Shown here piece by piece: positions 54,963-63,735 of a DNA stretch of 64,000 nucleotides. Location: contig NZ_FQZD01000008.1 of assembly GCF_900141835.1 (NCBI RefSeq), positions 115,184 to 179,183 of the forward strand, read 5' to 3'. The stretch comes from Propionispora hippei DSM 15287. GTDB taxonomy: Bacteria; Bacillota; Negativicutes; Propionisporales; Propionisporaceae. Positions within the stretch are counted from its first letter, which is position 1, and each line of letters starts with the position of its first letter. Both the position numbers and the translations under genes were made by a program. Below the pieces are notes generated by a model. The model was given only the letters and a program-made list of their open reading frames with translations, did not search any database and had not been told where the DNA came from.

Positions 54963-55003
54963 AGGGGATGGTTTTATCGGAAAATAATTCATCCCCTTTT
55001 AAT
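54963..55003 (+). terminator. terminator hairpin between kdsA and kdsD
   Basis: AGGGGATG and CATCCCCT form an 8-bp stem with a 19-base loop, followed by TTTAAT. It may reduce expression of kdsD and later genes. Confidence 0.6.
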
Positions 55004-55022
55004 AAAAAAGGAGGCACTGTCC

Positions 55023-55994
55023 ATGAGTATACAAGAAGAAGCAAAAAAGGTGCTGTCCATTGAGGCGGCAGCCATTGAAAATCTGATTCCCCGGATCAAT
55101 GAGCGGTTTATGGCGGCGGTAGACAGAATTTTGACCTGTAAAGGCCGGATTGTCATTACCGGTATGGGTAAATCAGGCATTATTGGCAAGAAGATGGCGG
55201 CAACCTTTGCCAGTACAGGAACCCCGTCTTTTTTCCTGCATCCGGCGGAAGGTATTCACGGCGACCTGGGCATGGTTACGGCCAACGATATTGTCATTGC
55301 CATATCCAGCAGCGGCGAATCGGATGAAATCCTGAATATTTTGCCGGCCATCAAGCGGATCGGGGCGTCGATCATTGCCATGAGCGGCCGGGAAAACTCG
55401 ACGCTGGGTCAGGCAGCCGATCTGTTTATTGATGTCAGTGTGGAGAAAGAAGCTTGCCCGCTGGGACTGGCGCCGACGGCCAGTACGACGGCCACGCTGG
55501 CTATGGGCGACGCTCTGGCTATCGCGTTGCTGTCATCCCGCAAGTTTACCCCGGAGGATTTTGCCTTGTACCATCCCGGCGGTGCGCTGGGACGGAAGCT
55601 TTTACTGACGGTGGAAAGCGTCATGCATTCCGGCGAGGAAATGCCGCGGGTGACGTTGGATAGGACAGTGAAGGAAGCGTTGTTCGTTATTACTGATAAG
55701 GGACTTGGCGCTACCCTGGTGGTGGATAAAGCTAATACTCTCTTGGGACTCATCACTGATGGCGACATACGTCGCGGTCTGGAAAAAGGGCATGAGTTTC
55801 TGGACAAAACGGTAGAGACGCTAATGACCCAGGCACCCCGGACGATTACCTCCGACCGGCTGGCAGCCGAAGCACTCCGGACGATGGAGACAAATCAGCC
55901 CCGGCCAATTACCGTGCTGCCGGTAGTGGATGGACAAAACCGGGCAATTGGTATTATTCACCTTACTGACTTATTGCGTCAAGGAGTGGTATAA
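55023..55994 (+). CDS. kdsD: arabinose-5-phosphate isomerase
   Basis: 323 residues. The SIS domain (about 30-180) contains VITGMGKSGIIGKKMAATFASTGTPSFFLHPAEGIHGDLG and AISSSGESDEI; two CBS domains follow (about 205-320). KdsD makes the arabinose 5-phosphate used by KdsA. The paralogues KpsF/GutQ cannot be excluded by sequence alone but the position in a kds cluster supports KdsD. The stop codon overlaps the start of kdsC (TAATG). Confidence 0.93.
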   Translation: MSIQEEAKKVLSIEAAAIENLIPRINERFMAAVDRILTCKGRIVITGMGKSGIIGKKMAATFASTGTPSFFLHPAEGIHGDLGMVTANDIVIAISSSGESDEILNILPAIKRIGASIIAMSGRENSTLGQAADLFIDVSVEKEACPLGLAPTASTTATLAMGDALAIALLSSRKFTPEDFALYHPGGALGRKLLLTVESVMHSGEEMPRVTLDRTVKEALFVITDKGLGATLVVDKANTLLGLITDGDIRRGLEKGHEFLDKTVETLMTQAPRTITSDRLAAEALRTMETNQPRPITVLPVVDGQNRAIGIIHLTDLLRQGVV

Positions 55995-56539
55995 TGGACT
56001 ATAAGGCGCGGGCCCGGAACATCGAACTTATTGTGTTCGATGTGGACGGCGTGCTGACCGGCGGCCAGCTTATTATCGGCCCGGCGGGGGAAGCCATGAA
56101 GTTTTTTCATGCCCATGACGGCATGGGCATTTCGCTGGCTCACCAGGCCGGTCTGTATACCGCCATTGTCACTGCCCGCGAAAGTCAGATTGTGGCTTGG
56201 CGTGGTACGGAACTGAAAATCCGGGATATTTGCCAGGGGGAAGATGACAAAGCCAGGGCAGTACGTAATCTGATGGTTAAATATGACCTGAAGCCTGAGC
56301 AGGTTGCCTATGTGGGCGACGACCTCAACGATTTGCCGGCCTTCAACCAAGCAGGAATGGCCTGTGCCGTGGGTAATGCCGCCCCTGAGGTAAAGGCCCA
56401 GGCTCACTATGTGGCCGGTAAAGACGGCGGACAGGGAGCGGTGCGGGAAATCGTGGAGATGATTTTGAAGTCCCAGGGTAAATGGGACAAACTCGTACAG
56501 GCTTATCTGGCGGCAGGAAACCTGCATGTGGTGCAATAA
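55994..56539 (+). CDS. kdsC: Kdo-8-phosphate phosphatase
   Basis: 181 residues, C0-type HAD phosphatase with no cap domain. FDVDGVLTGG carries the nucleophile Asp16 and acid Asp18; VTARESQIV has the second motif, and VGDDLNDLPAF the metal-binding Asp pair. It releases Kdo for KdsB. Confidence 0.95.
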   Translation: MDYKARARNIELIVFDVDGVLTGGQLIIGPAGEAMKFFHAHDGMGISLAHQAGLYTAIVTARESQIVAWRGTELKIRDICQGEDDKARAVRNLMVKYDLKPEQVAYVGDDLNDLPAFNQAGMACAVGNAAPEVKAQAHYVAGKDGGQGAVREIVEMILKSQGKWDKLVQAYLAAGNLHVVQ

Positions 56540-56565
56540 ACGGGTGTAGATGGGAGGTGCGGTAC

Positions 56566-57525
56566 GTGGCATCAAACTGGCAATATCATATGTTTAAATC
56601 GATGAGCCGCCTGATTTCTTCGCTGCCGTACTCATGGGTCCTACTGATTGGCAAGTGGCTGGGACGACTATATTATCATGTGGCCGGACGGCAGCGGAAA
56701 AGAGCCCTGCAGCATATTACCGAAGGCATGTCGCTGACGGTGGCCGAAGGCGAACAAATTATAAAAAGTCTGTTTACTAAAATCGGACAGACCTTTTTGG
56801 AGATTATGTACACACCGGTGCTGACACCGCAGAATTTTGAACGGTATATCAGTCTGGAAAACCGGCATTATATGGATGAAGCTCTGGCCCAGGGGCATGG
56901 TGTTGTCATTCTGACAGCCCATATCGGCAACTGGGAGTGGCTGGGGGCCGGTTTGGCCCTGACCGGCTGGCCGATTACCAGTGTGATTAAACGGCAGCCA
57001 AACGATCAGCATACGCGATTGTTAAATGAGTACCGCGAAATGGTGGGCATGGAAATTTTTGCCCGGGGCACGACCGAACTGGTAGCGGCAGCCAAGGCCA
57101 TGAAAAAGGGCAAAGCACTCGGCTTTTTGGCCGACCAGGATGCCGGACGCAGTGGGATTTTTGTTGAGTTTTTTGGTAAAACAGCCTCGACGCCACCGGG
57201 GCCGGCGGTATTTGCCAAGCGCTTTAAAGCGCCGGTGGTCCCCTGCTTTGCCGTACGCAAGAAAGAAGGCGGCCACCGGCTGCTGATTTATGAACCGATG
57301 TACTATCAGGATACGGGCAACGAAACGGAAGATATAAGAAACTTCACCATCCGGATGACCAACCTGCTGGAAAATGTAATCCGGACTTACCCGGACGAGT
57401 GGCTGTGGTTTCAAAAACGCTGGACCACCCAGCCGGACAATCCGGTGATGGACAGTCTAAAGGCGGCGACAGCGACAGTGGCGGCCGGAGAAGCTGATGA
57501 CAGGAGAGAGGGGGAGCAGGCTTGA
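56566..57525 (+). CDS. lpxL: lipid A acyltransferase LpxL/HtrB family, copy 2
   Basis: 319 residues from a GTG start behind GGGAGGTG. HIGNWE (His119, Glu124), LADQDAGRSGIFVEFFG and WLWFQKRW are the family motifs. It differs clearly from the protein at 39647 and has an extra charged tail of some 30 residues. It should add the other secondary acyl chain. Its 3' end overlaps lptC by 4 bases, so it is in the same operon as the Lpt genes. Confidence 0.88.
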   Translation: MASNWQYHMFKSMSRLISSLPYSWVLLIGKWLGRLYYHVAGRQRKRALQHITEGMSLTVAEGEQIIKSLFTKIGQTFLEIMYTPVLTPQNFERYISLENRHYMDEALAQGHGVVILTAHIGNWEWLGAGLALTGWPITSVIKRQPNDQHTRLLNEYREMVGMEIFARGTTELVAAAKAMKKGKALGFLADQDAGRSGIFVEFFGKTASTPPGPAVFAKRFKAPVVPCFAVRKKEGGHRLLIYEPMYYQDTGNETEDIRNFTIRMTNLLENVIRTYPDEWLWFQKRWTTQPDNPVMDSLKAATATVAAGEADDRREGEQA

Positions 57526-58082
57526 TAAAAAAACAACATGCCGTAATAGCCTGTGCCGTCCTTGTCCTGGTCGGTGGACTATACTATATACTGGGGGGAG
57601 ACTCGGCTTCTACCCGTCAGCCGGTATCGGAAGCAGGCAGTACAATAACGGATAAACTCTCCTATTCCGGCAGCTCCATTATCGAAGAACATGACGGCAA
57701 ACGTTCCTGGGAACTGTCTGCCGAGACGATAGAAGTAGATCCTAATACGAAGAATACGACATTAAAAAATATAACCGGTACGTTTTACCGGGATGATGGC
57801 AGTAAAATTGTGGTAACTGCCCCGCAAGGTTCGATTGACGGCACAACCCGGGATATTGTTCTTGACAGCCAGGTGAAGGCGGTGGCCGAGGACGGCGCTA
57901 CCTTTACGGCGCCTACCGTACGGTTTAATAACGCCGAAAAACGCTATTACGGTACCGGCGGTATCCGGGTGACAAGGGACGGTACCGTGCTTACCGGGGA
58001 CCAACTGGAGAGCGACGCCAATATGGAAAAAATTAAAGTGTCGGGCCATGCCCACATTATACAGGGAGGGAAAGCCCAGTGA
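57522..58082 (+). CDS. lptC: LPS export protein LptC
   Basis: 186 residues from a TTG start. One N-terminal membrane helix (VIACAVLVLVGGLYYILGG) is followed by a periplasmic beta-jellyroll with repeated strands (SYSGSSIIEEHDGKRSWELSAETIEVDP, GSIDGTTRDIVLDSQVKAV, GTGGIRVTRDGTVLTGDQL). LptC passes LPS from the LptBFG complex to LptA. It overlaps lpxL and lptA. Confidence 0.88.
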   Translation: MIKKQHAVIACAVLVLVGGLYYILGGDSASTRQPVSEAGSTITDKLSYSGSSIIEEHDGKRSWELSAETIEVDPNTKNTTLKNITGTFYRDDGSKIVVTAPQGSIDGTTRDIVLDSQVKAVAEDGATFTAPTVRFNNAEKRYYGTGGIRVTRDGTVLTGDQLESDANMEKIKVSGHAHIIQGGKAQ

Positions 58083-58798
58083 AACATCTGACGAAACAAA
58101 TGATTAGCGGGTTGGCTGTGCTGATGGTACTTGGCCTGTCCGGTGCCCGTATTGATGCCGCACAGCAGCAGCCGGTGGAAATGGATGCCGACACCATTGA
58201 ATATAACTCAACCAGCGGCCTGATGCAGGCTGACGGCGGTGTCCGGTTTGTACAGGGAGAGGCTGTTTTGACCGGGCAAAGCGCCCAGTATAATACTAAA
58301 ACCAAGGAAGGCTATGTGACCGGCGGCGTTAAGGCGGTCAAAGATACAGCCACCCTTACGGCACCGGAGGTGCGCTCTTATGGCGATAATCATCTGGTGG
58401 CATCCGGTGGCGGAGTGGTCTTGACGAAAGATGACAGCCGACTGGACGGTGATTTGGTTGATTACTACACTGATAAGGATTATGCCGTAGTGCCGAATGG
58501 CGGGGTGATTACCATGCCGGACGGTACCATGAAGGCCGACTATTTGGAAGCTTTCTTAAAAGAGAACCGGGCAGTAGGCAAGGGGAATGTGCATATTGTC
58601 AGTGAGGCGCGCAAACTGGACGCTACTTCCGATCAGGCGGTGTATTACGGCGGCAAGGACGGTAAAGCAGTGCTTACCGGCAATGCCCGCGCCGTACAGG
58701 ACGGCAATGTTCTGACAGGCAGTACGTTGACCATCACGCTGGACGACAAGGCTATGACGGCTTCCGGCCGGCCACGGCTGGTTGTGACGCCGCAATAA
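58079..58798 (+). CDS. lptA: LPS transport periplasmic bridge protein LptA
   Basis: 239 residues from a GTG start, with a signal peptide (ending IDA-A). The OstA fold shows PVEMDADTIEYNSTSGLMQADGGVRFVQGEAVLTGQSAQYN and two more copies of the strand unit, so it is longer than E. coli LptA (185) and may contribute more of the bridge. The stop of lptC overlaps its start. lptB follows 26 bp later. Confidence 0.9.
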   Translation: MKHLTKQMISGLAVLMVLGLSGARIDAAQQQPVEMDADTIEYNSTSGLMQADGGVRFVQGEAVLTGQSAQYNTKTKEGYVTGGVKAVKDTATLTAPEVRSYGDNHLVASGGGVVLTKDDSRLDGDLVDYYTDKDYAVVPNGGVITMPDGTMKADYLEAFLKENRAVGKGNVHIVSEARKLDATSDQAVYYGGKDGKAVLTGNARAVQDGNVLTGSTLTITLDDKAMTASGRPRLVVTPQ

Positions 58799-58824
58799 AT
58801 TGAAGAAACGAGGATACGACCGGC

Positions 58825-59544
58825 ATGTATATTGAAACTGTCGATCTGGTAAAGACCTATAAGGGACGCAATGTGGTAAACGGTGTCTCGGTAAAGGTGA
58901 AGCAGGGGGAAATTGTGGGGCTGCTTGGGCCGAACGGTGCGGGCAAAACCACTACCTTTTATATGATTGTTGGTTTGGAGCGGCCCAATGCGGGACGGGT
59001 GATTGTAAACGGTGAGGATGTAACCTCCCTGCCGATGTACCGCCGCTCCCGCTTCGGCATCGGCTATCTGCCCCAGGAAGCCTCGGTTTTCCGGAAATTA
59101 ACGGTGGAAGACAATCTGATGGCTATTCTGGAAACCACACCACAGAGCGAAGCGGAACGTAAGGATATGCTGGAGCGGCTGCTGGAAGAGTTTCATATTA
59201 CCCATGTCCGCCAGCGAAAAGGGTCGGAGCTGTCCGGCGGAGAACGCCGGCGGGTGGAAATTGCCCGCTGCCTGTCGACCAATCCGTATTTTATTCTGCT
59301 CGATGAACCGTTCGCCGGAGTCGACCCGATCGCGGTGGCCGACATTCAAAATATTATCGGCTATTTGAAGGAACGGGGCATCGGCATTCTTATCACTGAC
59401 CATAATGTCCGGGAGACGCTGAGCATTGTGGACAATGCCTATATCTTAAGCGAGGGGCAGATTCTGGTGGCTGGCGACAGCGATACCATTGCCGCCAGTG
59501 AAGTGGCCAGAAAGTTCTATTTAGGAGAAAATTTTGCCTTGTAG
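58825..59544 (+). CDS. lptB: LPS export ABC ATPase LptB
   Basis: 239 residues. [55 protein letters not shown] and [14 protein letters not shown] match LptB closely. It powers the extraction of LPS by the LptF/G permease encoded downstream. Confidence 0.96.
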   Translation: MYIETVDLVKTYKGRNVVNGVSVKVKQGEIVGLLGPNGAGKTTTFYMIVGLERPNAGRVIVNGEDVTSLPMYRRSRFGIGYLPQEASVFRKLTVEDNLMAILETTPQSEAERKDMLERLLEEFHITHVRQRKGSELSGGERRRVEIARCLSTNPYFILLDEPFAGVDPIAVADIQNIIGYLKERGIGILITDHNVRETLSIVDNAYILSEGQILVAGDSDTIAASEVARKFYLGENFAL

Positions 59545-59577
59545 ACATACTTTGCCAGGTCCGTTTGACAAAAGGTA

Positions 59578-59636
59578 TGATATAATAGAGTAAACTGACT
59601 GTTAACGTGGTATTATGAAGATAATACCACGTCTTT
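59578..59636 (+). promoter_or_regulatory. extended -10 box followed by a 12-bp perfect hairpin
   Basis: TGA-TATAAT (59578-59586) is an extended -10 element with no clear -35 box. ACGTGGTATTAT-GAAG-ATAATACCACGT (59605-59632) follows and could end the lptB message or lie in the leader of lptF/G. There is no strong T-run (CTTTCG). Confidence 0.55.
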
Positions 59637-59752
59637 CGTGTATGGGAGGCAGCAGCTTAGCTCGGGCTGCCATAGATTGTAACCGCCTTTTTACTGTAAT
59701 ACTTTTATTCTTTTGTGCCGGAGCGATACGGACAGATTAAAGGAGAATTGCC

Positions 59753-60844
59753 TTGAGAATACTCGACAAATATATCATCAAAGAACTGCTGGGACCTTTT
59801 CTGTTTGGTGTTGCTTCTTTTTCCAGTATCATTATCGGGACAAGCACGCTCTTTCGCATTGCCCAGTATGTTACGCAATACGGCGCCTCACTGTATTCAG
59901 TGACCCGGTTGTTCTTGTATAGCCTGCCGTCCATCGTGGTGCTTACTTTTCCTATGTCGATGCTGCTGGCGGCGCTGATGGCTTTCGGCCGTTTGTCCGG
60001 CTCCAGTGAAATCACCGCCATGCGTTCCGGCGGCATCAGCTTCTACCGGCTGTCAGCGCCGGTGTTTGTGGTAGCGCTCCTAGTCAGTATTTTTTCGATT
60101 GGATTTAACGAGCTGGTGGTTCCCCAGTCTACGGCGGCTTATAATCAAATTATACAGAATGAAATTATGAAAAGCACCACGCCCAAGGCACAGGAGCACA
60201 TTATCATCAAGGATCTGAATAAAAGCGGTTCCTTGGAGCGGCTGACCTATGCCCGCCGTTATGACGAAGCTACCCAGAGCATGCAGGGCGTCGTGGTTGA
60301 GGATTTTGAAAACGAGCGAATGGTGCGGGTGGAAAATGCTGAACGGGCTGAATGGAAAAATGAACGCTGGGTTATGTACAACGGCGTGATCAACGACCTG
60401 AGCATGGAAGGTAATGTGGAACGGACCATGCGGTTTAATCAGCAGTTTATGCCTGTCAATAAAACCCCCAAGGCCATTTCCCAGGAGCAGAAGAAGCCCG
60501 ATGAAATGACTATCCGCGAATTGCGGGAAAACATCAAAGCCCTGCAGCGGGAATTTGTCAATACCAAACAGTACGAGGTAGAGCTTCATCAGCGGTTTGC
60601 GGTGGCCATGGCCAGTTTTCTGTTTGCCATGATCGGTACCCCGCTGGGGTTGCAGCCTAACCGCTCCAGCTCCTCCATTGGTTTAGGTCTCAGTATTATC
60701 ATCATTTTTATTTACTATATTATTATGACAACGGCTAAAGCATTGGGACAGGGGGGCGCGATTGCACCGATGCTAAGCGCCTGGATTCCCAATTTGGTTG
60801 CCTTTGTTGCCGGATTGTTTTTGATTCACCGGGCTTCGAAATAG
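59753..60844 (+). CDS. LPS export permease of the LptF/LptG (YjgP/YjgQ) family
   Basis: 363 residues from a TTG start behind AAAGGAG. Three N-terminal helices (ILDKYIIKELLGPFLFGVASFSS...), a periplasmic jellyroll (about 125-255) and three C-terminal helices match the family. MAFGRLSGSSEITAMRSGGIS is the coupling helix that contacts LptB. Enterobacteria encode two such proteins; only this one is found here, so it may act as a homodimer, unless another copy lies elsewhere. Confidence 0.9.
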   Translation: MRILDKYIIKELLGPFLFGVASFSSIIIGTSTLFRIAQYVTQYGASLYSVTRLFLYSLPSIVVLTFPMSMLLAALMAFGRLSGSSEITAMRSGGISFYRLSAPVFVVALLVSIFSIGFNELVVPQSTAAYNQIIQNEIMKSTTPKAQEHIIIKDLNKSGSLERLTYARRYDEATQSMQGVVVEDFENERMVRVENAERAEWKNERWVMYNGVINDLSMEGNVERTMRFNQQFMPVNKTPKAISQEQKKPDEMTIRELRENIKALQREFVNTKQYEVELHQRFAVAMASFLFAMIGTPLGLQPNRSSSSIGLGLSIIIIFIYYIIMTTAKALGQGGAIAPMLSAWIPNLVAFVAGLFLIHRASK

Positions 60845-60899
60845 GGTAGTACCTGAGGCACTGCATACCGACAGAAGAAGTGAAGGGAGGGAACAACGT

Positions 60900-62153
60900 A
60901 TGTACGGCATAGTGCTCATTGCTGTGTTGGCTGTTACCGGTGGCGCCATCGCCTATATCGGTGACCGGCTGGGAACCAAAGTCGGGAAACGGAAACTGAC
61001 TATCTTTGGTCTGCGGCCCAAGCATACTTCTATTTTAGTCACGATCATCACCGGCATTCTGATTGTATCTTCCACTTTAGGCGTGTTGTCCCTGGTATCC
61101 CGGGATGTTCGCACAGCTCTGTTCGGTATGGACGAATTGAAGGCCCGCCTTTCTTCGTTGTCTGCCGATGTGGCCACGAAGAATCAGGAGCTGGAAGCTA
61201 GCCGGGCCGAACTGGAGGCTAAGACTAAGGAATATAGTGGGTTGACGGCTAAGATAAAAGAAACGGCAGCCCAATTGGCGGTAATTACCGATGAACTATC
61301 CAAGGTTGCCGCCGAACGGGATCGTACAGCGGCTTCCTTAAAACAGGTGCAGGCCGATTATGCTCAGGCCAGGGGTGACTTGACGAAAGCGGCTACCGAA
61401 ATACAGGCATTAGAAACTACTAAAAAAGAACTGGATGCGCGGGTTACTTCACTAAATGAGGCGAAAACCACTCTGCAAAGCGATGTGGACCGGCTAAACG
61501 AATTGACTGTCAACCTAAAAGAGGGGCTGCAAGTAGTCCGGGAAGGGTCCATCCTTTATCAGGCCGGAGAAGTGCTGTCGACCTCGGTCATATCCGGCGC
61601 CAGCAGCCGGGAGGACATCGAAAACCATTTGCGGGGTATTGTCTATAGTACTAACCAGATGCTGGTTAATAAGCTGGGGCTGAACGGTAAAGAGGTTAAT
61701 GTTCTTTGGATTAGCAAAAAAGATTTTGACCAAGCTGTAGATGCGATTGCTTCTGAACCGGAAACGGCGGTGGTGCGGATTGCTGCTTACGGCAATACTG
61801 TTTATGGCGAGCCGGTTATCGGCAGCATTTCGGTATTTCCTAACCGTCATCTGTATAGTGAAGGGACAGTAGTCTATTCGCAGGTCTTTGATATACCTGA
61901 CTCATCCAAAGCGACGGAGGAACTGGTGCTTCGGTTCCTGCAGCAAGTCAATGCGGTTGCCATCAAGCAAGGCATTCTGGCCGATCCGCTGCAGGGGACG
62001 GTTGGCTCCATCAGCGGCGCCCAGTTTTATGATACGGTCAATAAAGTAAAACGCTACAATAACGGCAAAATCGAAATGACAGCTGTGGCGAACGGCAATG
62101 TCACTACCGTTGGGCCGCTGACGATCGATATCCGGGTCCGTAATATAAATTGA
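60900..62153 (+). CDS. DUF3084-type membrane coiled-coil protein
   Basis: 417 residues. Two N-terminal helices (about 3-20, 45-68) flank the KRKLTIFGLRPKHTSI segment, which is typical of DUF3084 proteins. A coiled coil (about 78-205) and a globular C-terminal domain follow (VLSTSVISGASSREDIENHL ... VGPLTIDIRVRN). The function is not known; the location directly after an lptF/G gene suggests a part in envelope assembly. AGGGAGGG precedes the ATG. Confidence 0.75.
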   Translation: MYGIVLIAVLAVTGGAIAYIGDRLGTKVGKRKLTIFGLRPKHTSILVTIITGILIVSSTLGVLSLVSRDVRTALFGMDELKARLSSLSADVATKNQELEASRAELEAKTKEYSGLTAKIKETAAQLAVITDELSKVAAERDRTAASLKQVQADYAQARGDLTKAATEIQALETTKKELDARVTSLNEAKTTLQSDVDRLNELTVNLKEGLQVVREGSILYQAGEVLSTSVISGASSREDIENHLRGIVYSTNQMLVNKLGLNGKEVNVLWISKKDFDQAVDAIASEPETAVVRIAAYGNTVYGEPVIGSISVFPNRHLYSEGTVVYSQVFDIPDSSKATEELVLRFLQQVNAVAIKQGILADPLQGTVGSISGAQFYDTVNKVKRYNNGKIEMTAVANGNVTTVGPLTIDIRVRNIN

Positions 62154-62170
62154 CATAATATACCGGCGGA

Positions 62171-62206
62171 GAATCCTGCTTACTAAGCAGGATTCTTTTA
62201 TTTTTC
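62171..62206 (+). terminator. rho-independent terminator after the DUF3084 gene
   Basis: GAATCCTGCTT-ACT-AAGCAGGATTC followed by TTTTATTTTT: an 11-bp perfect stem. Confidence 0.92.
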
Positions 62207-62266
62207 GCCGAATTTATAGATCTATAAAATACATTATGTAAATGTGTTTTATTTTTCGGGAATACG

Positions 62267-62531
62267 TGACTGAGTAGTCAATGCTTAATAAATAAGGATT
62301 ATGGTAAAATTTACACCAGCCGGTTAAGCAGGAAAACGAAAAGAAACGTAGAATTATGTAAACTATAAAACCTGTGAAACGCGACAGGGGCAATAACAAG
62401 AGTAAGCCAAAGTGAATGAGGCCTATGAGGAAACGTGGAAACTCATATCATCCTCCTAAACTGGCGGTTTACGAATGGAAAGCCGGTGGCAACACCCGCG
62501 AACAAACATTAATTTTAGGGGGATTTCGCAA
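62267..62531 (+). promoter_or_regulatory. upstream region and long leader of ompM
   Basis: TGACTGAGTAGTCA (62267-62280) is a 14-base site with the same half-sites as the tolC palindrome. TGG-TAAAAT (62302-62310) is a possible extended -10 box. The leader of about 210 bases then includes CCTGT/ACAGG and CTGGC/GCCGG pairings and ends with AGGGGG (62517-62522) before the ATG. No gene is seen. Confidence 0.5.
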
Positions 62532-63650
62532 ATGAAAAAGAGACTCTTACAAGCAGCTATTGCTGCCGCATTGACCATGGCCTTCACTGTTCCTGCATTC
62601 GCTAATCCGTTCTCCGATGTCCCTGCCAAACACTGGGCCTATGATGCAGTAAGCAAATTGGCTCAAGCCGGTATTGTTGACGGTTATGACGATGGCACCT
62701 TCAAGGGTGACAAAACCATGACCCGTTATGAAATGGCTCAAGTAGTTGCTAAAGCCATGAATAAGAACCTGAATCCCGATCAACAGGCCACTGTGGACAA
62801 ACTGTCCAAAGAATTTGCCACTGAATTGAACACCTTGGGTGTAAAAGTTGACGGCTTGCAAGATCAAATGGATAACCTGGTGAAAATGTCCGGTGACGCT
62901 CGTGTCCGTTATGGCAGCGTTGAAGACGGAGCCAGCAAAGTTGACTACCGTGCCCGCTTTGGTGTTGACGGCAAAATCAGCGACAACATGAAATTCAGCG
63001 CTCGCTTGACTACTGGCGACATCAATGCAAAAGAAGACAATTCCGATGCTAAAATCGACCTAGATACTGCCAATGTCAGCTTCAATGCTCTTGGCCTGGG
63101 CAACACCATTGGCCGTCAGGACTTCTTCCTTGGTTCAGGCGCCATCATGGATGGAACCTTAAACGGTATCTCTTCTCAATTGGGTAACGTAAAAGTATTT
63201 GCCGGTAACACCAAACAAGCAGACCGTGTATACGCTGCTGAATACGGCACAACCTTCAACGGTGTGAAACTGGGTGCCGACTTCCTGAAAAATGATACTA
63301 CCGGAAATAAACTGTATGGTGCTAACGCTGCCTTCGGTATTGCTAAAAACGTAACTGCCAATGCTGAATACGTTAAAAATGATACTACTGACGCAACTGC
63401 TACCGCTTATGGCGTGAAATTTGATAAAGTTGGCTTGAGCGCAACCTACAGAGACATCGAAGCCGGTGCTCTTGACAGCTACTCTACGTTGAATGACGGC
63501 TTGACTGGCCTCGACGTTACCGGAAAAGTAAAAGGTATGGAATATCAATATGACAAAGATCTTGACAAAAACGTGAACCTGAACGTTAAATACCAAGATT
63601 TCGACAACGATAACCACCGTACTTCCGCTAGCGTAAATGTAAAATTCTAA
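62532..63650 (+). CDS. ompM: OmpM-type porin with an S-layer homology domain
   Basis: 372 residues. A signal peptide (ending AFA-N) is followed by one SLH domain (about 27-80: FSDVPAKHWAYDAVSKLAQAGIVDGY and MTRYEMAQVVAKAM), a short coiled coil (about 85-115, VDKLSKEFATELNTLGVKVDGLQDQMDNL) and a beta-barrel that ends in Phe (RTSASVNVKF). OmpM tethers the outer membrane to cell-wall polysaccharide through its SLH domain and is the main porin in Negativicutes. Codon use is more biased than its neighbours, fitting a highly expressed gene. The ATG at 62532 follows AGGGGG. Confidence 0.93.
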   Translation: MKKRLLQAAIAAALTMAFTVPAFANPFSDVPAKHWAYDAVSKLAQAGIVDGYDDGTFKGDKTMTRYEMAQVVAKAMNKNLNPDQQATVDKLSKEFATELNTLGVKVDGLQDQMDNLVKMSGDARVRYGSVEDGASKVDYRARFGVDGKISDNMKFSARLTTGDINAKEDNSDAKIDLDTANVSFNALGLGNTIGRQDFFLGSGAIMDGTLNGISSQLGNVKVFAGNTKQADRVYAAEYGTTFNGVKLGADFLKNDTTGNKLYGANAAFGIAKNVTANAEYVKNDTTDATATAYGVKFDKVGLSATYRDIEAGALDSYSTLNDGLTGLDVTGKVKGMEYQYDKDLDKNVNLNVKYQDFDNDNHRTSASVNVKF

Positions 63651-63664
63651 TATAGCTGATGCAA

Positions 63665-63693
63665 AGAAGGCGTCCCTTTTGGGGACGCCTTCT
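63665..63693 (+). terminator. terminator after ompM
   Basis: AGAAGGCGTCCC-TTTT(G)-GGGACGCCTTCT: a 12-bp perfect stem with a tight loop. There is no T-run beyond the stem. Confidence 0.8.
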
Positions 63694-63735
63694 CAGCTTG
63701 TTGAAAAAGTATATAGTATGAAAATGGTTTTTGAG

